A stretch of DNA of 33,514 nt, taken from positions 1 through 33,514 of IMG/VR virus record IMGVR_UViG_3300009154_000151; one strand, given 5' to 3'. This document shows positions 1 to 6,835 of the stretch, one piece after another. Under the pieces are notes generated by a model. The model searched no databases. It had not been told where the DNA came from and saw nothing but the letters and a program-made list of their open reading frames with translations. Made by a program: the position numbers and the translations under genes. Source of the DNA: a virus. Position 1 is the first letter of the stretch. Each line of letters begins with the position of its first letter.

Positions 1-117
1 CAGTCTCGCGCACCGGCATATAACGAACCGCCGTGCATGGTGGCTAACTACGACAAAGATGGCAACCTGTTGTACACGCGGTTCATTTTTAAAGACGGGA
101 CATGGAGAGATGAATAA
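1..117 (+). CDS. C-terminal fragment of an unknown small phage protein (cut by window edge)
   Basis: Frame 1 is open from the first base to a TAA at 115-117 and gives 38 residues ending in KDGTWRDE. An internal ATG at 37 followed by VANYDKDGNLLYTRFIFKDG could be a start of a 26-residue peptide, but the frame continues to the edge, so truncation of a longer gene is more likely. The alternating polar and aromatic pattern suggests a small beta-rich protein; I do not recognise a family. Its stop overlaps the next start (ATG at 110), as expected for genes in one operon. Confidence 0.45.
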   Translation, partial: QSRAPAYNEPPCMVANYDKDGNLLYTRFIFKDGTWRDE

Positions 118-256
118 GTACGGAATCCTTGATGACGAAGGCAAGGTTGTCCGGTGGGTCTGGCATATGCCGCCATATCCCCACATTGTCAGTAAGCCTA
201 AGCGCAAACGTAAACCAAAGCTGGACTTCTCCAAGTGCGAGCCAGCACCTTTTTAG
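110..256 (+). CDS. Small basic hypothetical phage protein (48 aa)
   Basis: The protein begins MNKYGILDDEGKVVRWVW and has a basic segment (KPKRKRKPK) near residues 30-38. The frame is open further upstream to an ATG at 59, but that start would run far into the preceding gene. The ATG at 110 has a purine-rich GGAGAG just before it and overlaps the previous stop by 8 bases, so I chose it. The last codons end at 256, nine bases before the next ATG. No family is recognised. The basic tail could bind nucleic acid, which is speculation. Confidence 0.55.
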   Translation: MNKYGILDDEGKVVRWVWHMPPYPHIVSKPKRKRKPKLDFSKCEPAPF

Positions 257-264
257 GGAGTAAC

Positions 265-447
265 ATGAAAATAAACGCAATACAGCTTAGGTGGGACAAT
301 CTGCGGGGTGAGGGCTGCGTAAAAACGCTTCCTTACTTTGAGTCTGCCCACTGGGTAACCAAGCTCGATCTACTGCAAGACTGCATACACGACCTGCAAA
401 ATCTTTACGACAGCCTATTGGCAAAAGAACCAAATGCAGATCATTGA
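265..447 (+). CDS. Small hypothetical phage protein (60 aa)
   Basis: The protein starts MKINAIQLRWDNLRGEGCVK and ends in a probable amphipathic helix (KLDLLQDCIHDLQNLYDSLL). The start at 265 is supported by AGGGAG at 255-260, four bases upstream; an in-frame ATG at 235 lies inside the preceding gene and has no such site. Its last 14 bases overlap the helicase gene, which suggests translational coupling. I recognise no family. The position directly upstream of a helicase suggests it belongs to the replication operon. Confidence 0.6.
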   Translation: MKINAIQLRWDNLRGEGCVKTLPYFESAHWVTKLDLLQDCIHDLQNLYDSLLAKEPNADH

Positions 448-1996
448 TAACAAGGCGCTGCTGTTTCGCACGCGCAACCCGAATAAGTACTCAATAATCC
501 CCAAGCACAAGGTCTTGGAAGCGGATGAAGACGGCATCCACGAGGTGGCCGTCTACTGGGGACTAGACGAGGCGAGGGTGTTGCACAACCTCGGGGTAAG
601 GAACGTACCCTCCCCTATCGTGGGGCGTTATCAATGGCCCGGACGCTACAGGCCCATGCAGCATCAGATAGATACTGCCGCTTTTTTGACGATGCACCGC
701 CGAGCGTTTTGTTTTAATGATCCGGGTACGGGCAAGACGATGTCGGCGCTCTGGGCGGCAGACTACTTGATGTCACTCGGCTATGTGCGCAGGGTGCTGG
801 TGTTGTGCCCGCTCTCGATTATGCAGTCAGCGTGGATGCAGGATCTAAACAACGCCATCATGCACCGCAGCGCCATCGTCGCGCACCACCAACAATCTTC
901 TCGGCGTATTGAGATGATTCAGCAGGACTACGAGTTCGTGATCACCAACTACGACGGGTTGGCGCTGGTTGCGCCAGAGATTGTCCGTGACGGGCGGTTT
1001 GACCTGATCATTGTTGACGAAGCCAACGCATACAAAAACGCAACGACCAACCGCTGGAAGGCGCTTGCCTCTATCCTCAAACCCGAGACCTACTTGTGGA
1101 TGATGACCGGCACACCTGCTTCGCAGTCGCCCGTGGACGCCTACGGTCTGGCCAAGCTTGTTAACCCGGCGGGCATACCGAAGTACATCTCGGCGTGGCG
1201 CGACCAGACGATGCTCAAGATCACACAGTTTAAGTGGGCACCCAAATCTAACGCCGCTGAACTGGTCTTCGAGGCGCTACAACCCGCGATTAGATTCACC
1301 AAGGCCCAGTGTTTGGATCTGCCACCCGTGATCACGGTCACCCGCGATGTGCCCATGACGCCACAGCAGAGCAAGTACTACCGGCTACTTAAAGAGCAGA
1401 TGATGGTCAAGGCCGCAGGCGAGACGATCAGCGCAGTCAACGCGGGCGTAGCGGTGAGCAAGCTCTTGCAGATTAGCTGCGGCGCAGCCTACACGGACGA
1501 CAAAGAAGTCGTTGAGTTCGACGCCAGCCCACGGCTGTCTGTGCTTGAAGAGGTGTTGGAAGAGACCGAGCGCAAAGTGTTGATCTTCGCAATGTTTCGC
1601 AGCAGCATCGACGCCGTAACGGCCCACCTAAACAAGAAGGGCTACCCTACAGAGCAGATCCAAGGCGACGTTAGCCCAGCAAAGCGCAGCCGCATCATCC
1701 ACGACTTCCAGACCACAAACAACATCAGGGCGCTGGTAATGCAGCCTGCGGCTGCGGCACACGGGTTGACGCTGACCGCCGCCGACACAGTGATCTTCTA
1801 CGGACCGCTGATGTCTGTTGAGATGTATACACAGTGTATCGCCCGCGCGGATCGTAAGGGTCAGGACTCGGACAAGGTCACCGTTGTGCATCTTCAGAGC
1901 AGCCACATCGAGCGCGAGATGTTCAAGGCGATGACGAGCAAAGTCAGCGAGCACGCGCTGCTGGTCAATCTGTTCAACAAAGAAATCGAGTCCTGA
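434..1996 (+). CDS. SNF2-type superfamily 2 helicase/ATPase
   Basis: This is a 520-residue SF2 helicase of the SNF2/DEAD-like type common in phage replication modules. In order: a Q-like MQHQ motif (75-78), Walker A DPGTGKT (96-102), Walker B-type VDEAN (194-198), motif III MTGTP (224-228), then the second RecA-like lobe with VLIF (382-385), GDVSPAKRSRIIHDF (411-425) and motif VI QCIARADRKGQ (467-477). Motif II reads DEAN rather than DEAD/DEAH, and motif VI lacks the usual Gly before the first Arg. Both are tolerated variants in phage proteins of this type. The start overlaps the previous gene by 14 bases and has no strong ribosome site, so coupling is likely. The expected role is ATP-driven DNA remodelling or unwinding during replication or recombination; the exact substrate cannot be read from sequence. 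Confidence 0.9.
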   Translation: MQIIDNKALLFRTRNPNKYSIIPKHKVLEADEDGIHEVAVYWGLDEARVLHNLGVRNVPSPIVGRYQWPGRYRPMQHQIDTAAFLTMHRRAFCFNDPGTGKTMSALWAADYLMSLGYVRRVLVLCPLSIMQSAWMQDLNNAIMHRSAIVAHHQQSSRRIEMIQQDYEFVITNYDGLALVAPEIVRDGRFDLIIVDEANAYKNATTNRWKALASILKPETYLWMMTGTPASQSPVDAYGLAKLVNPAGIPKYISAWRDQTMLKITQFKWAPKSNAAELVFEALQPAIRFTKAQCLDLPPVITVTRDVPMTPQQSKYYRLLKEQMMVKAAGETISAVNAGVAVSKLLQISCGAAYTDDKEVVEFDASPRLSVLEEVLEETERKVLIFAMFRSSIDAVTAHLNKKGYPTEQIQGDVSPAKRSRIIHDFQTTNNIRALVMQPAAAAHGLTLTAADTVIFYGPLMSVEMYTQCIARADRKGQDSDKVTVVHLQSSHIEREMFKAMTSKVSEHALLVNLFNKEIES

Positions 1997-2005
1997 AAAA
2001 ACCGC

Positions 2006-2033
2006 TTGCACTGTCAAACGGATCGTGTAGAAT
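2006..2033 (+). promoter_or_regulatory. Candidate sigma70-like promoter
   Basis: TTGCAC at 2006-2011 and TAGAAT at 2028-2033 are separated by 16 bases. The -10 box matches the TATAAT consensus at five of six positions; the -35 box matches at three of six (TTG). It lies in the only clear gap of the left arm (1997-2063), just before the accessory and ssDNA-binding genes, so it would drive the second half of the replication operon independently of the helicase gene. No transcript data can be seen here. Confidence 0.5.
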
Positions 2034-2040
2034 GTCAAAC
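2012..2040 (+). promoter_or_regulatory. Direct repeat TGTCAAAC overlapping the promoter (possible operator)
   Basis: TGTCAAAC occurs at 2012-2019 and again at 2033-2040. The copies are exactly 21 bases apart, two helical turns, in the same orientation and flank the -10 box. A degraded third copy (GACAAAC) follows at 2044-2050. Same-face spacing over a promoter is what a repressor or activator site would look like. The small HTH protein encoded at 3481 is an obvious but unproven candidate to bind here. Confidence 0.4.
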
Positions 2041-2063
2041 ACTAGACAAACTTGGAGGTTGAA

Positions 2064-2471
2064 GTGAACGGAGAGACTATTCAGATGGATAAACTTGTCC
2101 GCGTGTACCGTAAGATGTCGGCTCGGATTCAGGAGCTGACGGCAGAGTATGAGAACGCTGTTGAGCCGATCAAGGCGCAGCAGGAGCAGGTGAAACTGGC
2201 GATCAAGGATCAAATGCTGGCGCTTGGGCTGGCGTCCGTTCGCACGGTAGAAGGTACTGTAGTGATGTCACAAAAGACGCGCTACTCTACGCAGGACTGG
2301 GACTCGTTCAAGAAGTTCGTGCTTGAGCACGAGGCTGTGGACCTACTGGAGCGCCGTGTTGCGCAGAACAATATGGCCACTTTCTTGGAAGAGAACCCCG
2401 GTCTTGTTCCCCCCGGGCTGAACTCCATGTCGGAGTACAGCATTACTGTCAAAAAGCCAACCACTAAGTAA
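2064..2471 (+). CDS. Conserved phage coiled-coil replication/recombination accessory protein (135 aa)
   Basis: The frame can be read from TTG at 2052, but GGAGG at 2054-2058 sits 5 bases before a GTG at 2064, so the GTG is the better start. The protein has a long N-terminal helix (about residues 10-60, ELTAEYENAVEPIKAQQEQV) likely to form a coiled coil, then a short beta region (VEGTVVMSQKTRYS), then a helix and the motif NPGLVPPGLN near the C-terminus. This layout resembles small phage proteins encoded next to single-strand-binding or recombination genes (Gp157- or Gam-like in outline), but I cannot assign a named family. It directly precedes the ssDNA-binding-like gene with an 8-base gap and should act with it. 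Confidence 0.65.
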   Translation: MNGETIQMDKLVRVYRKMSARIQELTAEYENAVEPIKAQQEQVKLAIKDQMLALGLASVRTVEGTVVMSQKTRYSTQDWDSFKKFVLEHEAVDLLERRVAQNNMATFLEENPGLVPPGLNSMSEYSITVKKPTTK

Positions 2472-2479
2472 GGCGATTT

Positions 2480-3442
2480 ATGTCCAACGTAACCCTTTTT
2501 AATCCAGCGCAAGTTCCTGCCCATGTCCGTGCGCGTACCGAGCTGTCTGCTATGGCCAAAGCCCTTGGTGGCGGTGGTTCAAGCGGCGGTAAACGAATCA
2601 GTATCGCGGGCGGCGTGTTCCGTCTATACCACGGCAGTAAAGAGATTGCTGCAATCGAGGATCGTTTCCTCGATGTAGTGATCGTCAACGCTGCTCCGCA
2701 CATTGGCCGGGTCTGGTACGCCAAGTCCTACGATGGTGAGGCAACCTCTCCTGACTGCTGGTCTGCGGATGGCATGACGCCAAGTAACGACTCGGCCAAC
2801 AAGCAATCCGAAGCCTGCGCAACCTGCCCCAAGAACATTGCTGGGTCTGGCCAAGGTAACTCGCGTGCCTGCCGCTACCAGCAGCGCTTGGCTGTTGTGC
2901 TACCGAACGATATCGGCGGGGATGTTCTGGCGCTCCAAGTGCCGGCCACCTCAATCTGGGACAAAGACGCCAAGGGCGACGACCGTCCGCTGCAAGCTTA
3001 TGCCCGCTATCTGGGTGCGCAGAAGATTGAGCCTAGCGATGTTGTGACTCGCATCAAGTTCGACACGAAGAGCCAGTCGCCTAAGATGTTCTTCAAGGCA
3101 ACGGCGTGGGTCGAGGGCGAGGATCTTCCGGTTATTGAGTCGCAAAGCAAATCGGACGACGCACTCAAAGCAATCACGATGTCTTTTTCTAAGAGTGAAG
3201 CTGCTGCGCCAGCCCCGCTGGCAATCGGCGCGCGCCCCGAGCGCAAGGTAGAAGCTAAGGTTGACGCCAAGGCAGAGGCTAAAGCTGCGAAGCTGGAGGC
3301 TCTCGTTGCGGATGATGCGGTGGATGAGGTTGCGGCTGAAGCCGCCGCCGAAGAGCCTGTTGTTCGCAAGGAAGAGAAGAAGACTACCGCAGTGCCGGCC
3401 AAAAAGAGTAGTCTTATGGCTATGGTCGATGACTGGGAATAA
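2480..3442 (+). CDS. Putative Cys4 single-stranded-DNA-binding protein
   Basis: A 320-residue protein with AAGG seven bases before its ATG. After a glycine-rich turn (about 29-37) comes a probable OB-like beta region with four cysteines, C93, C113, C116 and C131 (CATCP in the middle), arranged like a zinc site. A strongly charged Ala/Lys/Glu-rich linker occupies about 240-305, and the chain ends in the acidic tip MVDDWE. A core domain, flexible linker and acidic C-terminal tip is the hallmark layout of phage and bacterial ssDNA-binding proteins, where the tip recruits replication partners. The neighbours (helicase, primase) fit. The assignment rests on layout and context, not on an alignment. 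A hairpin follows the stop. Confidence 0.65.
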   Translation: MSNVTLFNPAQVPAHVRARTELSAMAKALGGGGSSGGKRISIAGGVFRLYHGSKEIAAIEDRFLDVVIVNAAPHIGRVWYAKSYDGEATSPDCWSADGMTPSNDSANKQSEACATCPKNIAGSGQGNSRACRYQQRLAVVLPNDIGGDVLALQVPATSIWDKDAKGDDRPLQAYARYLGAQKIEPSDVVTRIKFDTKSQSPKMFFKATAWVEGEDLPVIESQSKSDDALKAITMSFSKSEAAAPAPLAIGARPERKVEAKVDAKAEAKAAKLEALVADDAVDEVAAEAAAEEPVVRKEEKKTTAVPAKKSSLMAMVDDWE

Positions 3443-3456
3443 ACCTTAACGGGGTT

Positions 3457-3473
3457 GGGGGCTTCGTGCCCCC
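3457..3473 (+). terminator. GC-rich hairpin after the ssDNA-binding gene
   Basis: GGGGGC (3457-3462), loop TTCGT, GCCCCC (3468-3473) form a perfect 6-bp stem. No T-run follows, so this is not a textbook Rho-independent terminator; it may slow RNA polymerase, protect RNA ends, or limit translation of the next gene. It is similar in sequence to the hairpin at 6686-6718. Confidence 0.5.
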
Positions 3474-3480
3474 GCTAATT

Positions 3481-3759
3481 ATGGCGTACACACAAAAAAC
3501 AGTTGACATCGTAGCTGGGGCACCCAAGACATTGGGTAACCAGCTTGGGCGCTGGGCAGTCTATCGGGACTTCTCGGTCCTGCGCATATCTAAAATCACG
3601 GGCGCTACGCGCCAGTCCGTCTACAACTGGTTCTCCGGCAGGGAAATCTTTCCGGCTTATCGACCTATCATCGAGGCTTTAATTAAAATTCTTCGGGCCA
3701 ACCCAGACCCCGAGAGCGCGTATCAAGAAGCGTGCAAGAAGTTCAATATCAACCCGTAA
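3481..3759 (+). CDS. Small helix-turn-helix DNA-binding protein
   Basis: A 92-residue protein. The segment ISKITGATRQSVYNWFSG (about 38-55) is a clear helix-turn-helix of the Cro/XRE style, with the recognition helix around ATRQSVYNW, followed by a C-terminal helical tail. It probably regulates phage transcription or helps replication initiation. The start is uncertain: ATG at 3481 has no good ribosome site. An in-frame GTG at 3466 lies in the loop and 3' arm of the preceding hairpin, with the G-run just upstream as a possible ribosome site. The latter would add five residues. It sits between the ssDNA-binding and primase genes, with the primase ATG 12 bases after its stop. Confidence 0.75.
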   Translation: MAYTQKTVDIVAGAPKTLGNQLGRWAVYRDFSVLRISKITGATRQSVYNWFSGREIFPAYRPIIEALIKILRANPDPESAYQEACKKFNINP

Positions 3760-3771
3760 CTTGGGGCGTTC

Positions 3772-6684
3772 ATGGTGCCGTTGCGTTTTTTGACGCAGGT
3801 TCTGCCGCCTCCCGGCAACGGGTATTACTGCGCTGCGGAACTATCGCGTAAGAAAGAGCATGTCTTTGGCGAAAGCATCGAAGACTTGCAAGCCAAAATT
3901 GATGAATGGAACGAAAGGAAGTATGACGTTTATTTTGCGCTAGCCACCTTCAAAGAAAACCGTAGCAGGGAGGCGGTAAATGCGCAGACCATCAAGTCGT
4001 TTTTCATCGACATGGATGGTTACGAGACCAAGAAAGCTGCGGCTATTGCGCTAAACGATTTTCTTGAGAAGACCGGCCTGTCTCGGTTTGGAATACCGTG
4101 GATCGTTAGTTCCGGCGGGGGCATTCACGCCTATTGGCCATTTACTGAGACCGTAAACATCGGGATCTGGAAACCAGCGGCGGAGAACTTTAAACGCCTT
4201 TGCAAGCAAGAAGGTTTACACATCGACTGGACGGTCCCAGCCGACGCTGCCCGGGTGCTTCGCGTTCCCGGTACTTGGAACCACAAGAAGAAGTACGCAG
4301 AACCCCGCGAGGTCAAGATCCTTGCGGAAGGGGACATGTTTGTCTTTGAAGAGTTTGTCGGGCAGATACTCGCAAAGCTCGTTGCCCCCATGTTTGAACC
4401 TGTCGCCCCACTGAATCTACCGGGGAAGCGCCCGACCAAGTCCGCTACGCAGCTAAAGCTTGTGGCCAACACAGCGACTGTATTTCGTTTGGTTGAGGAA
4501 AAGTCAGGCTGCGCACAGATCAAGTACTACCGCGAACACGCAGCGCAGGATGGGATGGAGCCGCTCTGGCGCGGGCTTTTATCTTGGGCCAAGGTCTGCA
4601 CGGACGCAGAGGAAGCGGCAACCGACTTGGCTGCACTGCATCCGTACACTAGCGAGCGAATGAGTGCGAAGCTCGCGGAGATCAAGGGTCCGTACCCGTG
4701 CGTCAAGATGGACAGCGAGAACCCGGGTGTGTGTACATCGTGTGTACACTGGGGGCAGATCACCAACCCGCTCAAGTTTGGCCGCGAGTTACAGACCGAC
4801 AACACTGAGAAAGAGATTGTCATCAATGCGGTTGACGCGGAGTCTGAAGAGGCGCTCTTCGGCACAGACGCGGAGGATGATGACGACGATCTTCCGAAAC
4901 TTGCGCCTATCACGGTCACTCGCCCAGAGCCGCCGCGTGGGTTTAGCTACGGGGCGAACGGTGGGATCTACGTAGAGAAGGAAGAGAAGGACGAGGAAGG
5001 CAAGAAGATGATGGTGCAGAAGCAGGTTCTGCCATACGACTTGTTTGTCATCGACATCCTGAAGCACCAGAACGATCATCTAGTACACATGGTAGCGGTG
5101 CGCCCGGACGGGCCAGTGCTGATCAACATGCCACAGAAAGCGGCAGTAAGTAAAGATGAGACTGTTAAGTGGCTGGCGAACCAGAATATTATTTCTTCGT
5201 ACGGCCAAGGCAGCGACATCAACCTGTTTAGCTACGTGCGGGCGTGCGTCGAGCAGGCGTCGCTCAATAAAAAGGTAATCACCGTACCGCTACAGGCTGG
5301 CTGGCAGGACAACGGGTCGTTCGTTTACAACGGGCGCATCTTCAACAAGGACGGCTCGGTGACCACCGTGCCTATGCCGAACCTAGAGAACATCACGCGG
5401 ATCACCACATCTAAGGGTAACTTGGATGACTGGCGCAAGGTGTGGAACCTGTTCATCGAGCGCAAGATGTACACGCTCTTGGCTGTGGCACTCGACTCGT
5501 TCGGCTGTCCGCTGATGCACTTTACTGAGTATGAGGGGTTTGTCTGGCACATCGGCGCTAACAAGTCGGGTACGGGCAAGTCGCTAACGCTGAGCGCCAA
5601 GGCTGGAGTCTGGGGGCACCCAGTGCACTACCGCACAGGAAAGGGCACATCCCCCGTAGCAATGCAGAACCGGGCGGGGCTGCTAGGCAGCATGCCGCTG
5701 CTTGTTGATGAGATCACGGGCCAGCATCGCAAGGACATGGAGTGGGCACCACTCTTTATCTTTGACATGTCCGAGGGCAAGGGCAAGGAGCGTATGGAGG
5801 CCGGAGCCAACAAAGAACGTGTTAACGATACTACGTGGGCTTTAACATGTACGCTAACTTCAAATGAAAACTTAACAGACTACATGGCCGGAGCGCGGAA
5901 GTTCAGCTCAAACGGCGAGCTGCTACGGATGCTTGAGTGGACGCCCAACATAAAGCTGCACTGGAATGCGGAGGAGCGCGCGATCCTGAAGTTACTCAAA
6001 CGTAACTACGGCGTTGCCGGGGAAGCGTGGGTACGCTGGATGGTGCAGAACCGCAGGGTCATTAAAGACCTCATGCCGCAGGTTCACGTGCAGTTAGAGA
6101 AGGAGTTTAACTTCACCGACGATGAGCGGTACTGGCACGTTGGATGCACGGAAACCGTAGCTGCCGGCATTATGTTAGGCAAGCAGTATGCCAACATCAT
6201 TGATGTTCCCGTCAAGTCGGTTATCGAGTCGCTCAAGGAGTTGGTGTTCAAAGCACGCGCCAGCATATCAAACAATGTGCGCAGCGCGGACGATGTTCTC
6301 AACGCCTACACCCGAGACAACTACGGCGGCTTCATCGTGCTCAAGAAAGCCGAGGGACGCCTGCTGGCGGCATGGGGCGACGGCGACACGGTAGAAAAGT
6401 CGATCACGCGATCTAAAGTTATGGGCCGCGTTGAGCACGGGTTGATTCGCCCGGGCTTTATTGACTACTTCATCGAGGAGAACCTGCTGCGGCAGCACTG
6501 CGTGAGCATGAGCTTTGCCTACCACGACTTTAAGACTGAGCTGGCGCAGACGCACTCAATAACGTACGTCAAGAAAGACATGCTGGCTAAGACGGGCGGG
6601 CCGTCTATGCGGGTAAACGCGCTCCACATACGCCGCAAGAAAGCAGATGCAGAAGAAGATCCGATACCCGTGGAAGAAGACTAG
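3772..6684 (+). CDS. AEP-type primase fused to DUF927-like helicase
   Basis: A 970-residue two-part replication enzyme. The N-terminal archaeo-eukaryotic primase core shows FFIDMD (77-82, metal-binding Asp80 and Asp82), SGGGIHAYW (114-122), HID (150-152) and RVPGTWNHK (164-172). A possible metal site C310, C321, C324 (CTSCVHW) follows, then an acidic linker near 350-370. The C-terminal half is a DUF927-type ATPase: GANKSGTGKS Walker A (595-604), LLVDE Walker B (643-647) and a TSNEN sensor-like motif (696-700), in a region with the usual GWQDNGSFVYNG strand pattern. It should prime and unwind the phage origin or fork. The ribosome site before ATG 3772 is weak. It is the last long plus-strand gene, and a strong hairpin overlaps its end. 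Confidence 0.9.
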   Translation: MVPLRFLTQVLPPPGNGYYCAAELSRKKEHVFGESIEDLQAKIDEWNERKYDVYFALATFKENRSREAVNAQTIKSFFIDMDGYETKKAAAIALNDFLEKTGLSRFGIPWIVSSGGGIHAYWPFTETVNIGIWKPAAENFKRLCKQEGLHIDWTVPADAARVLRVPGTWNHKKKYAEPREVKILAEGDMFVFEEFVGQILAKLVAPMFEPVAPLNLPGKRPTKSATQLKLVANTATVFRLVEEKSGCAQIKYYREHAAQDGMEPLWRGLLSWAKVCTDAEEAATDLAALHPYTSERMSAKLAEIKGPYPCVKMDSENPGVCTSCVHWGQITNPLKFGRELQTDNTEKEIVINAVDAESEEALFGTDAEDDDDDLPKLAPITVTRPEPPRGFSYGANGGIYVEKEEKDEEGKKMMVQKQVLPYDLFVIDILKHQNDHLVHMVAVRPDGPVLINMPQKAAVSKDETVKWLANQNIISSYGQGSDINLFSYVRACVEQASLNKKVITVPLQAGWQDNGSFVYNGRIFNKDGSVTTVPMPNLENITRITTSKGNLDDWRKVWNLFIERKMYTLLAVALDSFGCPLMHFTEYEGFVWHIGANKSGTGKSLTLSAKAGVWGHPVHYRTGKGTSPVAMQNRAGLLGSMPLLVDEITGQHRKDMEWAPLFIFDMSEGKGKERMEAGANKERVNDTTWALTCTLTSNENLTDYMAGARKFSSNGELLRMLEWTPNIKLHWNAEERAILKLLKRNYGVAGEAWVRWMVQNRRVIKDLMPQVHVQLEKEFNFTDDERYWHVGCTETVAAGIMLGKQYANIIDVPVKSVIESLKELVFKARASISNNVRSADDVLNAYTRDNYGGFIVLKKAEGRLLAAWGDGDTVEKSITRSKVMGRVEHGLIRPGFIDYFIEENLLRQHCVSMSFAYHDFKTELAQTHSITYVKKDMLAKTGGPSMRVNALHIRRKKADAEEDPIPVEED

Positions 6685-6685
6685 C

Positions 6686-6718
6686 GTTGGGAGTGGGTTC
6701 TTTGTGCCCACGCTCAAC
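6686..6718 (+). terminator. Imperfect hairpin at the end of the plus-strand arm
   Basis: GTTGGGAGTGGG (6686-6697) can pair with CCCACGCTCAAC (6707-6718) around a 9-base loop, with one A-G mismatch and one G-T wobble. It begins two bases after the primase stop. Six A bases follow at 6722-6727 rather than a T-run, so efficient Rho-independent termination is doubtful. Its sequence theme (GTTGGG, TTC loop, GTGCCC, CGCT) repeats that of the hairpin at 3457-3473. Confidence 0.5.
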
Positions 6719-6835
6719 CCAGAAAAAACAACGGAGGAGGGGCTACGGGCTGCGGTGCGCTACCGCATAAAGCCCGTGGCTACCTACGGGATCAAGGACG
6801 GCCTTATCGGAGTGTGGTTCCTTCGGCGACTTTGA
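6704..6835 (+). CDS. Possible small protein at the convergent junction (43 aa)
   Basis: The C-terminal part (EEGLRAAVRYRIKPVA then TYGIKDGLIGVWFLRRL) has the amphipathic pattern of a real small folded protein. The frame is open back into the primase gene, so the start is unclear. GTG at 6704 has GGGAG ten bases upstream; GTG at 6755 follows GGAGGAGGGG (6733-6742) at 12 bases and would give 26 residues. The stop at 6833-6835 makes it overlap the end of the minus-strand polyvalent gene by 32 bases, tail to tail. No family is recognised. It may instead be a chance frame over the terminator region. Confidence 0.4.
   Translation: MPTLNPEKTTEEGLRAAVRYRIKPVATYGIKDGLIGVWFLRRL
6742..6780. terminator. 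Two-tier hairpin between the convergent arms
   Basis: An outer 10-bp stem (6742-6751 with 6771-6780, one G-T wobble on the plus strand) encloses a second stem GCGGT/ACCGC (6752-6756 with 6762-6766) and a 4-base bulge (ATAA). It lies 24 bases beyond the stop of the minus-strand polyvalent gene. Read in the minus direction, a T6 run appears about 15 bases after the stem, further than in a classical terminator. It is positioned to stop both converging transcripts. If the small plus-strand gene is real, the hairpin is inside it. Confidence 0.45.

Noticed and set aside
4731-4749. Inverted repeat GTGTACA/TGTACAC
   Set aside because: It is explained by the codons for the CTSCVH cysteine motif in the primase gene; there is no regulatory context.
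6722-6731. A-run as U-tract of a minus-strand intrinsic terminator
   Set aside because: The T6 run in the minus direction is about 15 bases beyond the hairpin stem, too far for a standard intrinsic terminator.
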